The translations under genes were made by a program, and so were the position numbers. Source: Gnetum montanum (Eukaryota; Streptophyta; Gnetopsida; Gnetales; Gnetaceae). Taken from it: a stretch of 64,000 nt of DNA. Under the pieces are notes generated by a model that saw only the letters and a program-made list of their open reading frames with translations, had not been told where the DNA came from and made no database searches. Positions 1 through 9,077 of this stretch are shown one piece after another. Within the stretch, counting starts at the first letter, position 1; every line of letters begins with the position of its first letter. The stretch lies in NCBI GenBank assembly GCA_015680685.1, contig MNCI01003361.1, forward strand, positions 144,596 through 208,595. Direction: 5' to 3'.

Positions 1-701
1 AGGAGTCAAGTTTTTAGATAGAAGTTAGTCAGTCTTAGTTAGTTGTTAGTTTTCATTTCTAGTTCTTCTCAACCCTTTTCCCCAATGCATGCCCATAGTG
101 TGATGATTGTAATTGTACGACATCCTTTATTTGAATGTGATGTACTTGGACACACACATGACTGGAAATGAAGATCGAGATTACTTCATCATTGCAGCAT
201 TCACTTAGTTTAATTACTTAATTATTATTGTTATTAAACGCAGAATGAGTACGACTTAATCATGAGCATCTACATGTGACTACTTGATATCCCAGTAGCG
301 TACTTAGGCCATGCGCTTGGTAATCCCAATGGTAGTCATGCACGAGGCCTAAGATGTGTACAAATGATTAAGGAATGAATGCTTATCACACTTAGGCTAG
401 CTTAGATTCTCTCTCCCTATCTCCTATTAGCTTAGACCCTCTCTCCCTTTCCTCTTAGCCTAATTAAAGTTATTTTCCATTGCCTCCAGGAGTACCATTA
501 GTTTACGAACATATCATACACCTCACTCTGGACTAAACCATATGTGACAAAGCATACTAGTCCAGGTGGGAAGACAACGAACTGCAATCAACGAGTAACT
601 ATCTAGATACCACAACTAACCTATTTGTAGAGTGCAACTAGATTGTGTGTGAAATGCTCGTATTTGTATGGTTGAGTGTAGGGGTACCTCGCCACTCATC
701 A
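1..701 (+). mobile_element. 3' part of an Athila-type LTR (family A)
   Basis: This stretch aligns by eye, with many substitutions and small indels, to the complete LTR at 39752-40632. Shared landmarks are the TGATGATTGTAA tract, the CTTAGGCTAGCTTAG tract and the terminal GGGGTACCTCGCCACTCATCA segment, which ends at 701 with the CA expected of an LTR. The 5' part, with U3 and promoter, lies outside the window. No tRNA-Asp-type primer site follows, and the next bases are already the gag remnant of another element. It is therefore more likely a 3' or solo LTR than the 5' LTR of what follows. Confidence 0.75.
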
Positions 702-1270
702 CTAGACAACATTATGAGAAGTATTGTCCTTAACTTCAAGCCTTATACCAAGATATCACACAAGAATTACAAAATAACCAAAAGGAAAAAGCCTTGCTAA
801 TGGTTCTAGAAATCCCTAGCGAAACTGAAAATGAACTAGTAACATCATTTTAGCAAGTTAAAACTAATGAACCTACCCTTGCAAATGCATGATTCAAGAA
901 GATTAGTGACATCATGAATAACTCTAGTAACTCAAAGAGAAACACACATTCCTACTAGTAGACAAAACCATAATAATACATCTTAATAATAAACAGAATC
1001 TAGAACTTCATTATAAATCCATAATCATCCCACCCAAAATCAACTTGAGGCTATCAGTGAGATGAAAACTTATGATCTTATAGGAGATTTGGAAAGAGTT
1101 ACGGCTAACATATCCATGTATGAACTATTATAATTCAAAGAAACAAAAGAAGCTATACATGGATTGATCAATGATTCTAGAGATAAAGATAAGACACATA
1201 TGAATGAAAAACAAGTTTATTTCATAGATGGGATCAAAATCCTTGAAACACATATTCTTCACCTATAGGC
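702..1270 (+). pseudogene. Tat-type Ty3/gypsy gag C-terminal remnant
   Basis: Read across stops, this stretch gives a gag tail. It includes the segment YDLIGDLERVTANISMYELL near 1070-1130, which resembles the gag/protease linker of plant Tat elements (pattern DLL..L..TPA.IS.YELL). Gag would coat the RNA genome in virus-like particles. The reading frame is broken by several stops, including one right after YELL. It leads directly into a protease remnant in the same element, and a second, diverged copy of the same gag-protease unit lies at 44050-45180. Family assignment rests on what follows more than on this segment. Confidence 0.5.
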
Positions 1271-1640
1271 CAGGAAGAACAAACCTTATTTTCTAACCAC
1301 TTTAGTCATACTAGGAAAGAACATTCATAATTGTCAAATGGATTTAGGAGCTATTATAAATGTAATTCCTCTTAAGGTATGTAAAAGTTTAGGAGCCCAA
1401 ATGATTCCCAAAATAAGATGTGTTATTTAACTTGATGGATCAAACATTTATGTAAATCACTTAAAACTATTCAAATTCACCTAAAGTAATATTCTAATTT
1501 CTCATGTCACATAGACATCTTAGTAGTTGACATGAAACTTACTTATGGCATGTTGTTATCATGTACCTTTGGTGTCCAATTTGGAGGTTTCTTTAGATCC
1601 AATTTCTCATAACTTCTTCTTCTAATTAAAGAAGGATCTA
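1271..1640 (+). pseudogene. Retrotransposon aspartic protease remnant (Tat-type)
   Basis: Translation gives FLTTLVILGKNIHNCQMDLG followed by AIINVIPLKV, then LDILVVDMKLTYGMLL. This is the layout of the retropepsin of plant gypsy elements, which cleaves the gag-pol polyprotein: active-site D-[S/T]-G-A, then N-V-x-P, then the ILVVD strand and flap region. The active site reads D-L-G-A (near 1339-1350), so the residue usually Ser or Thr is Leu and activity is doubtful even without the downstream stops. It sits between the gag remnant and the RNase H-like domain of the same element. Confidence 0.7.
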
Positions 1641-2041
1641 AATATGTAATAATTTCTAGAGAACCTTTCCATTGTCATGTCATCTCCTCTCATGTCATAC
1701 CAAGAGATCAAGTGTAAAATTTGTGGAAGTTATTGATCTTGATTTTGGTGAGTACAAGTTAGAAAAAAATTAGATGTAATAAATGATTCCTTACATGACA
1801 TAAATCACTATTTCCATACCTATGCCACATCCTATTACCAAACTCATATGGAGCTTTTTGAACTTCACATCGACACATACCTTTTTACCAATATTACAAA
1901 AAGATTTTTCTATTTGATGATCCTCCACTAATTGGTAAAGATAAGGATATTACTGAAATTATCATGATCTAATCCTCATATAATAATCTAATTTATGATG
2001 ACAGTAATACTTATATCAATTAATGAGCTTACTTTTCAAAT

Positions 2042-2480
2042 TCCAATAACTTGAACATATGGATACTTAGGATTGATGAAGCCTCATCAAAAAAAGGATG
2101 TGGTGCCAAAATTATGTTAATTTCCATTGGGGATGCTCCAAAACTTAAGTTTATTTACTTCTCAAAGTCCACAACAAATAACATGACTAAATATGAAGTT
2201 TTAATCCATGGATTAAAATATGTTATTTACTTTAACCTTTCAAAGTTAAAACTTTATAGTGATTTACAACTTATTGTGAATCAAATGAACAATGTTTATG
2301 AAGATAACGATCCTTTAATAAGATCATACAAAACATATGTGCTACACCTATTTAAGAAATTTGATCATATCACATTAGAACATGTCCCTAGGGATGAAAC
2401 CACATTCCTGATGCTTTTACGCAAATTGTTTATGTTCTTGATCTTCTATTTTCTTATGGGACTTGGGATTCAAATGGTTG
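2042..2480 (+). pseudogene. Archaeal-type RNase H domain (aRNH) of a Tat-type gypsy element
   Basis: An open frame of 155 codons starting at 2051 shows the full fold pattern of the additional RNase H found in Tat-clade plant retrotransposons. It has RIDEASSKKGCGAKIMLIS (first catalytic Asp), then NNMTKYEVLIHGLKY (Glu), then KLYSDLQLIVNQM (second Asp), then HVPRDET. The enzyme would remove RNA from the RNA/DNA hybrid. The usual last catalytic Asp (N.LADALA in relatives) is replaced by sequence reading FLMLLRKL, so the end is damaged. It lies between the protease and RT rather than between RNase H and integrase. The ORF continues past the domain as random sequence to 2518. Confidence 0.8.
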
Positions 2481-2819
2481 ATTGTTACTCCTTCCCTAAT
2501 TATGTTCTATCTTTATAAGTGTTTGACAATGATCATTAAATTACCTATTTTCTTACTAGTCAAGAAGAGTTTTATAATTAGATTCTTGCAGCTTCACACA
2601 TTTATTCGAATGATTCAATCCTTGTCAATGAAGTTTCACCCAATGCTATTGCTATGGAGCTTAATTTTAGAAAATTCATAATGAAATCGAAGTACTACAA
2701 CACAAAGATTAGCAAGTATTAGCGAAAACTAAAATTATTTTAGTCAAAAAGAAAAATCAAGAATACCTTATTCAAATATGTAAACATTTACATTATGATG
2801 AAAAGGATATGTTAATCAC

Positions 2820-3790
2820 ATTACTATACAAATTCAATGAGATTTTATCCTAGTCCTATAAAGATTTAAAGGTTTATAATCGACTTATCATTACATACAT
2901 AATACTAGTTAGACTTGAAACTAAACCTTTTAGACAAAAGTTCAGACAAGACAACCCTAAAATTGAATCCTTAATGAAAAGGAAGACTAATAAACTTTTG
3001 GAATCTACAATTATATACCTAATTAGACAATCTAGTTGGGTTTCAAACTTAGTTCCTGTATGTAAGAAATCATGATAGATATGATTATGAGTTAACTTTA
3101 GAAATCTTAATGCATCTTGCATTAATGATAACTATTCACTCTTACTTATAGAGGAGCTACTTCAAGTAATAAATCATGAGCAAATATATTCATTCTTGGA
3201 TGGGTATACAAGTTATAATCAAATTCTCATAAACAAGAAAAATCAACATAAAATAGCTTTTGTTACAAAATAGGATATATTTCAATACGGCAAAATGCCT
3301 TTTGGATTGTTGAATGCACAATCAATCTTTCAACATGTCATGAATGAAACTTTTGAAGAGATGATTAAGAAAAACATAGCCATTTATTTAGATGACTTAA
3401 CTCACGTAATAAAGGCATCCATATTCAAAATCTTAAAAATATACTTTTGAGGTGTAGGAAATATGGTGTGACATTAAATGTAAAAGAGTTTGTATTTGTT
3501 GTACAAAGTGGAAAATTACTTGGTTAGATAGTGATAAGAAAGGTATTTCTATTAACCCTAAATGTATTAAGGCTATCCTAGAAATTACTTTCCCCTTATC
3601 CAAAAATGATTTAAGAGATTTCTTTGGGAATATTAACTTTATCAGGCGATTCATTCCTATGTTTGTTGAACTAGCAAGATGTCTTAACACAATGCTAATG
3701 AAAGATGAGGATATTACATGGATCACTAAACGCAAAAATGCTTTCTTAGCTATACAAGAAGTTATAGTTGAAGCTCTAATTTTAGTTCCT
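2820..3790 (+). pseudogene. Tat-type gypsy reverse transcriptase, decayed
   Basis: Read across stops and frameshifts, this gives the RT order. The pre-RT segment SYKDLKVYNRL is followed by KPFRQKFRQDNPKIESL, then IRQSSWVSNLVPV, FRNLNASCINDNYSL, YSFLDGYTSYNQI, YGKMPFGLLNAQSIFQHVMN and the catalytic box AIYLDDLT (YLDD at 3385-3396). The connection domain follows: NPKCIKAILEITFPLSKNDL, then GNINFIRRFIPMF. YLDD is intact, which sets this RT apart from the three others in the window, but numerous stops rule out function. It copies element RNA to DNA in intact relatives. RNase H follows directly. Confidence 0.85.
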
Positions 3791-4175
3791 TCTTAGTATG
3801 CAAATCATTTTCTTTCTATATGCCTTTACAAGTGATCATACAGTAGCTACCATTTTGACTCAAGAGATAGGTAATCAGGAAGAATGCCCAATTGCTTATA
3901 TGTCCGACACACTTAAAGATGTTGAGTTTAGATACTCTTCCATAGAAAACCAACTATATTCAATAGTTAAAGCTTTAAAGAAGTTTTGATTTTACCTTTT
4001 AAAATCAAAGATTATCATAATCGTTCTAGATCTCGCTATAGTCACTCTGGGAAGGCTCCAAGATCCTTCAGAATAAATAACCAAATGGATTCTGAAGTTA
4101 CAAGAATATGACATTTAATGGAAGGTAGCCAAACTAGTAAAAGGAATTGGTTTAATAAAATTGATAGCCCAAACA
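3791..4175 (+). pseudogene. Gypsy RNase H (native) domain, Tat-type
   Basis: The frame from 3798 reads YAFTSDHTVATILTQE, then CPIAYMSDTLKDVEFRYSSI, then NQLYSIVKALKKF. This is the RNase H that follows RT in gypsy elements (relatives read YASEHTVAAVLLQ, PIAFMSKTL, ALVKALKHF). After a stop near 3987 the reading continues as TKWILKLQEYDI and KVAKLVKGIGLIKLIAQ, matching the domain end of Tat elements (LLEYD, KLVKGQGLAKLMAE). The second aRNH that many Tat elements carry here is absent, because that domain lies upstream of RT in this element. Confidence 0.75.
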
Positions 4176-4289
4176 TCAATCCTAGAAAAACCAAAAGTTC
4201 AATTTGGGCTTCAACCCACACCTATACATGTGTTACAACTTGAAAATAACAAACTAGTTCCATTCGCACCAAACCACTTAAATCATTCT

Positions 4290-4445
4290 TGGTATGGAGA
4301 TATCAAATATTATCTAATTTTACATAGTTGTCCTTCAAACCTACCTAAATAGAAGCATAAACTGTTAATCTCCAAAAGCTCTAAATTTTCCATGAGTAAT
4401 AATAATCTTTATGGAAGGAACCTTAAAAGAGTTTTCCTTAGGTGT
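4290..4445 (+). pseudogene. Integrase N-terminal fragment of the Tat-type element
   Basis: The reading SWYGDIKYYLILHSCPSNLP continues, after a stop, into KHKLLISKSSKFSMSNNNLYGRNLKRVFLRCL. In intact Tat elements this is the segment just before the HHCC zinc-binding domain (relatives read YGDIIHYLK...CP..L, then LY.R...G.LLRCL). Sequence similarity stops at about 4445, before the zinc ligands, so the integrase core and the 3' LTR have been lost. The boundary lies 180 bp before the minisatellite. Confidence 0.6.
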
Positions 4446-4624
4446 TTATGAAACACCACAAAATTTCAGGTCTCAGCATCTTGATTGCAAATTTATTTAA
4501 ATGTCAACACGGTGACACTTTGCCCATATTTTTCCAAGTGTTGACTGTAGCTAGCACCAATCGTCAGATTTGCAAAATTTTTCAAAGTGTTAGAATGATG
4601 GCACTTTCTGCAGATTCAGTTGTC

Positions 4625-5035
4625 AAGCTGCGCAGCATAGCACAGCGTAGCACCATGTCTACTACAACATAGCACGATGTTAGGTTGCGTAACGTAGTAC
4701 TATGTCTACTGAAGCGTAGCACCATGTCTACTGTAACATAGCACCTTGTTATGCTATGTAGCGTAGCACCATGTCTGCTGCAGCGTAGCACCCTGTTATG
4801 CTGCATAGCGTAGCACCATGTCTATTGCAATGTAGCACCCTATCACGTTGCGTAGCGTAACACCATGTCTACTACAACATAGCACCTTGTCACGCTGTGT
4901 AGCGTAGCACCCTGTCATGCTTCGTAGCATAGCGCCATGTCCACTGTAGTGTAGCACCTTGTCACACTGCGTAGCATAGCACCATGTCTACTGTAGCGTA
5001 GCACCCTGTCATGCATAGCAGCCAATGTCTCGTGT
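4625..5035. repeat. Minisatellite of about 24-bp units (about 48-bp higher-order pairs)
   Basis: Alternating half-units of the type GCGTAGCACCATGTCTACTGTA and GCGTAGCACCCTGTCATGCT recur about sixteen times with variants at GCGTAGC/GCATAGC/GTGTAGC. Most variation is CG to TG or CA, as expected from methylated-CpG decay. The array lies between the broken Tat integrase and the broken end of the chromovirus RT, so it belongs to neither coding region. By position and composition it could be the enhancer-repeat part of a lost LTR. ORFs crossing it are artefacts of the repeat. Confidence 0.85.
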
Positions 5036-5084
5036 CCTGCACATAACACGGGACAAGCCCAACAACCAATGACTCTTATCTAGT

Positions 5085-5560
5085 CACACTAGTTTTTTCT
5101 TCATTTCTTTTTGTAATGCAAACTTGATAATATTCTTGTCAGAGGTCTAGCTAGCTAAAATAGTGCATGCTAGCTAGCTGATTAAACAAATAAGAAATTA
5201 GAGGCAGTCGATACTTTTTCTTTATGGTATGCCTGTTCAACAACTTATAGTTGCAGTTGAGATGCAAAGTCTTGTCCTCCTTGGTGATACATAATACAAG
5301 GGCTCCATAAGGTGATTTTGAAGGACAAATGTAACCCTTGGAAATCAGGCTATCTAGTTACTACTTTAGCTCCTTTAACTCTAGCCCTGTTAGCTGATAT
5401 GGCCTTTGAATAGGAGAGGTTATCCTTTGTAGCAACTCAAATTTATCATCTACAACCCTTTGTGGTGGTAGATTTTCTGGTATCTTTGGTGGCAAAATAT
5501 CTTAATAGTAGTCCAAGACCTACATAATTCGTGAATCAAAATTTGAACAAGACTCGCTAG
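5085..5560 (-). pseudogene. Chromovirus-type gypsy reverse transcriptase, N-terminal half
   Basis: On the minus strand this reads LPPQRVVDDKFELLQ, RPYQLTGLELKELK, LDSLISKGYICPSKSPYGA, LVLCITKEDKTLHLNCNYKL, LNRHTIKKKYRLPLISYLF, NQLASMHYFS and finally YYQVCITKRNEEKTSVTR. These match, in order, the RT start of plant chromoviruses (PP.REVDH.IEL, PY.M...EL.EL, GFIRPSKSPYGAPVLF, YRALN..T.KN.YP.P.I.DLFD.L, YYQVRIAEGDE.KTA). The match fades at about 5085, before the catalytic YxDD, where the minisatellite flank begins. It is the 3' continuation of the protease and gag at higher coordinates. Confidence 0.85.
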
Positions 5561-5659
5561 CCTTTGTAGGATCATCCATTTGCATGGTCAAGAGGAATTA
5601 GTATGTAGGATTTCTAGTCAGGCATTTCATAATCATTAGAGAGATGATTTGAGCACTAA

Positions 5660-5935
5660 ACTTCTCATCCTTTCCCACTTGTGTCAAATGAATTTGAATA
5701 AAAAAAAGGAGAGTTCTCATGAGATATGGAGATCAAGATCATATGTGGAGTTATAAAAACCTTTGCCTTGCATAGGAACTCTTGTCCCAAAATGACCTGA
5801 AAGAAATCCATGTCCAAAGTTAAGAAGTCAAGGATCCCATGCCAAGAGCCCACATGGACTAGAACATTTTTGCTAACACTGATACACTGAAGAGGTTGAA
5901 AATTTGCAAGTTTACCATGGATCCACAATTAGTTG
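5660..5935 (-). pseudogene. Chromovirus aspartic protease remnant
   Basis: The 87-codon minus-strand frame starting at 5928 reads LQCISVSKNVLVHVGSWHG, then ILDFLTLDMDFFQVILGQEF, then LCKAKVFITPHM. This is the C-terminal part of the retropepsin of Galadriel/Tekay-like chromoviruses (relatives: V.L..G.W.G..DF.V.P.DDF.VVLG..FL...K..P.P). The N-terminal active site would be just upstream, around 5950-6000, where the reading LIDNGTSHN occurs in place of the usual DTGATHN. That is an inactivating Thr-to-Asn change (D-N-G). It sits between gag and RT of the same element. Confidence 0.8.
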
Positions 5936-6099
5936 TAGGTTCTTACCATGGATGGAACCTTGTGATTGTGACTTGTCCCATTGTCAATCAAGTACTAACT
6001 TGTCTTCAATCCACTATGACTGGGATAAATTAAGCTTCGTGTAGCTTATCAAAGTTTGCCTCCTGGAAACCTAAGGCATCTATCTTTTGGATAATCATA

Positions 6100-7494
6100 T
6101 TAGATAACTCCATCATAATAGCAAACCTTCATTGTTCCCTGATGTGTTGCCATCTCCAAGGACATTAGCCGCTTCCTTAAAGCTTGTCCTTGCTTATTCT
6201 CAGTCCTTCCTAAGCTAAGAAGATAATTTCTCACTAGATGGTTGTCATGTCACAAGAAACATGAAATTGGTTCCTTGAAGGATCCTCTAGAGAATTATCA
6301 CTTCTTACCGCTAGGTTGTCACTTGTTCTTGGTATCCTTTTGCTTTTGCTAGAAGCCTTGTTTCCTTGAAGGGCCTCATGTAGGATGATTCCTTGCTAAT
6401 TTGCTTTAGAGCCATTTTCATCTTTTGTAAAACTTGCATGTGTTTTTCTGAGATTGGGAAGGTGTGCCTTGCTTCCCCTTTCCTGGTTTTCCCTTTTCTA
6501 GCTTGGTAGCCTTAAAATCAAGGAAGGTACTAGCTACCGTAATGGCCTCAAGTAATGTATTAATTCCTTGATGGTGCAACTCCATCTATGCACATGATTG
6601 CAACCCATTTATAAATTTGAAAAAATGATCCTGATCCTCTATATCGAAAATCAATAACATTAGCTCTTAGAAGCCATTGATATAGTCCTCAAGCTTGCGA
6701 GAGTGTTTCAACGCCTTGAGCTTGGTCCTAGCTACTCATTTTGAGTTTCCTTGATAGAACTATTTCGTTAAAGCATTCTTGAATTTTTCCTGTGTCCACT
6801 ATCTCATCAATAACACCCTTCTCTTGGGCATGAAGAAGGTTGATCCACCATAGCTTTGCAATGTCAGTCAAGTATTAAGATGTAGTGGACAACTTCTGGG
6901 CCATAGGAACACCCCTACTAGACAAATATATCTCTACCTTGTGGAGGAAGGTACCAATCTTTGCATTGCTTCTCTCACTGTCATAAGACCTAGGTCCACT
7001 CACTTTGATTTTGGCCATTGTCATGAGCCCTTCAACAAGACATCTTGCCAAGGAGGACCTTAGGATATCATTTTCAATTTTTAATTTGGCCACCTCCTAG
7101 TTCACCCCAACCAAGGCATCCTCCAAAACTTTCACCTATGTAGCCAAGTCATCAACCAAAGATACCTTTGATTGAGCCACTTGAAAGGATCCAAAGAGAT
7201 CCCTATATAGGCCTAGCATACAATGTAGACAACCTTCTAGGATAGTGACCCTAGCCTATGCTAATTTTATGTGGTTCTTATAGTCGAGGTCCATTTTGTA
7301 TTACAGTGGATCCATCTTTTCAAGAACATAGTAAATCACGTCGATGCCATTAAGGCTAGGGGTCGTCAAGGCCTCATCCACAACCTTGATTTTCTCCCAA
7401 ACGTTCTAAAACCTTGCCTCATTTGGCCAAGTTCTTCCTTAATCTCCAAGTTGGCTTGGTCCTTAATGATCTTGCTAGATCCACTTGGATCCAT
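6100..7494 (-). pseudogene. Chromovirus gag, decayed
   Basis: The likely start is ATG at 7494 (MDPSGSSKII), 137 bp inside the primer-binding site. After a charged segment it reads KIGTFLHKVEIYLSSRGVPM, then AQKLSTTS, YLTDIAKLWWINLL. This corresponds to the capsid motif F.GERN...L..FL...E.YF, then K...A..YL.GDAKLWW of plant chromoviruses. The nucleocapsid zinc knuckle near 6240-6280 reads C-F-L-stop-HDNH-LVRN-Y: of the CX2CX3HX4C ligands, the second Cys is a stop codon and the last Cys is Tyr. Both are single G/A or C/T-type changes. Gag and protease then follow toward 5660. Many stops; not functional. Confidence 0.75.
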
Positions 7495-7630
7495 TGTATA
7501 AGAGGCCTCCCCACAAGGCTACCAGTAATAAGATTTTAGTGACTAGTAGAAGTTGAAAATGGAAACCTTACAAAACAAAAAGCCTCTCTTCCCTTTTATT
7601 GGTTGAATTCTAGCTGACAAAATATGTAAG

Positions 7631-7760
7631 GCTCTAATACCATTTGTAACAATGTTGTCTCTGTCATATTGTCTAGCACCTCGTGAGTCCCTCAAATAGG
7701 TTAAGATCTAGGATAGAACTCAAGAGAAATCTCCTTATTGATTAGCAAACCTAAAACACA
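7631..7760 (-). mobile_element. Primer-binding site and LTR end of the minus-strand chromovirus
   Basis: Read on the minus strand, an LTR end ...TTGTTACA at 7645 is followed by two spacer bases and TGGTATTAGAGC (7631-7642). One base separates this from TGGTATCAGAGC, the initiator tRNA-Met primer site of plant LTR elements. Only about 115 bp of LTR (7645 to about 7760) can be distinguished before sequence homologous to an Athila-like third ORF begins, so the LTR is truncated or was inserted there. Confidence 0.7.
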
Positions 7761-8793
7761 TGCCAACAAACAACTCAATGGCTATGCAGGCTTTCGACAT
7801 TGTTTCTTGAGTGGGTGGTGGCGACGACTACTCCTCTTCTTGAGTCTTTGTTGGCATCTTGTCTTTCATGATCTCAAACAATGAGGCCAAAAGAGTATAC
7901 CTAATTGTATCATTGGAGTAGCAAATGATACCTATCCTTTTGCAAATTTTTCAGATGAGGCATGTAAAAGGCAAGGTTTTCCTTCCACGTTCATTTTCCT
8001 TAAAGCAGTTTTCGATCTCTATGTAGATTACTTGTGGAAGATTGATGGGAAATTTTCCGCTTAGAGTGGCACATGCTCGGGCCGAGAAGGTGCTCACCTT
8101 GCTTGGCCTCATCATTGGATTGAGATGATAGGCTGCAATTTTGAAATAAATTTGCTCTGCCAATGTGAGCATGTCATACTCCTTACAGTTAATCTTGTAG
8201 CACTGTTGGGTCCACTACTTCTAGACCTCAAGATCATCTTTTGTTGATACTTCTACTAACTGCATCTCAATGTTAGGCAACCCCATTGCCTGCATGATAG
8301 TTTCGGCTACATAGGACACTTGAATGTTTTTGATTTTTACAGTGGACCCTAGCCTTCAATTACTTCAGAAGAAATATGTCTCTCTTATGTACCATTCCCC
8401 ACTAGATGTGATGATTGGCCACATGGGAGAGGTTTGTAGTTAAGTCTTGACATATGCTAGAGCTTTCTCTAAGAATGGCCCGAAATTGATCTATTGAAGA
8501 ACTGATTGTTGAATTTTCTAAGACCTGATAATGTCAAGGCAGGCTTGATTCAAGGTGACTTCAAGCCTTGGTGTGGGTCCAAGCACTTTTTCTCGCTGTA
8601 ATTGTTCTATGGGCACTTCTTTTAGAATCTGTCAGACAGATTCCACTTCAGGCTCCTCATAAAGAGGTCCCGTTTCCTGGGTTGCCTCTGGTGGTTCTTG
8701 GGCCTATTCTTATTGGCCCCTTCCAACTTTGGGCCTTTTCTTCCTTGGTTAAGAGGGTTCTCCTTCTTGCGGGCGTTTCTGTTTTGGGGCCAT
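7760..8793 (-). pseudogene. Third ORF of an Athila-like element (putative plant transposon protein domain)
   Basis: The ATG at 8793 begins MAPKQKRPQEGEPS, a lysine/arginine-rich N-terminus. Further on the frame reads EVTLNQACLDIIRS, INFGPFLEKALAYVK and LTLAEQIYFKIAAYHLNPMM, then RPSKVSTFSARACA, then IEIENCFKENERGRKTLPF, then TCLI. This is clearly homologous to the plus-strand copy at 57700-58100 and resembles the family annotated in plants as putative plant transposon protein domain (LPFPCLIT.LC pattern). In the plus-strand copy the ORF lies between pol and the 3' LTR, the position of the env-like ORF of Athila. Function is unknown. Frameshifts and stops break it. The start follows a splice-acceptor-like AG. 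Confidence 0.6.
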
Positions 8794-9077
8794 CTACAAT
8801 TACAATGAAACAATGGGTTACTAATCGTTATGTAACTTAAAGTAATTGGGATATCTTTATCTCTTAAAGATAGTTATACTTGGTTAAAGTAATTATTATT
8901 TTATTTATATGTTATTGGTAATAATTCATCTTGGAGGTTGTTGAAAGGGCTAACTTTCAAAAAAATTGATCCTTGTATATTGTAAAGCTTATTAACTCTT
9001 TAGGGAAGTTAGAAAAATTTTCATCAATTTTTCATTAGAAACCTTAAAGTTTACGGCCCCCACGATAAAGATCTTAC
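8794..9077 (-). other. Possible intron immediately upstream of the third ORF
   Basis: On the minus strand the sequence CAGAG|GTAAGATC (GT at 9076-9077) looks like a strong splice donor. TTTCATTGTAATTGTAG ends at 8794 directly before ATGGCCCC and looks like an acceptor, with a T-rich run. The 284-nt segment is AT-rich and codes for nothing. The plus-strand Athila derivative has the same arrangement at 39060-39133 (TGTGATTATAG|ATGGCCCC). Splicing is inferred, not shown. Confidence 0.4.

Noticed and set aside
4582-4806. Frames of 74-76 codons across the minisatellite
   Set aside because: They exist only because the 24-bp unit is a multiple of three without stops; no protein character beyond the repeat.
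8568-8840. Hydrophobic 90-codon plus-strand frame that looks like a membrane protein
   Set aside because: It is the antisense of the lysine/arginine-rich start of the third ORF on the minus strand; the hydrophobicity is a mirror effect.
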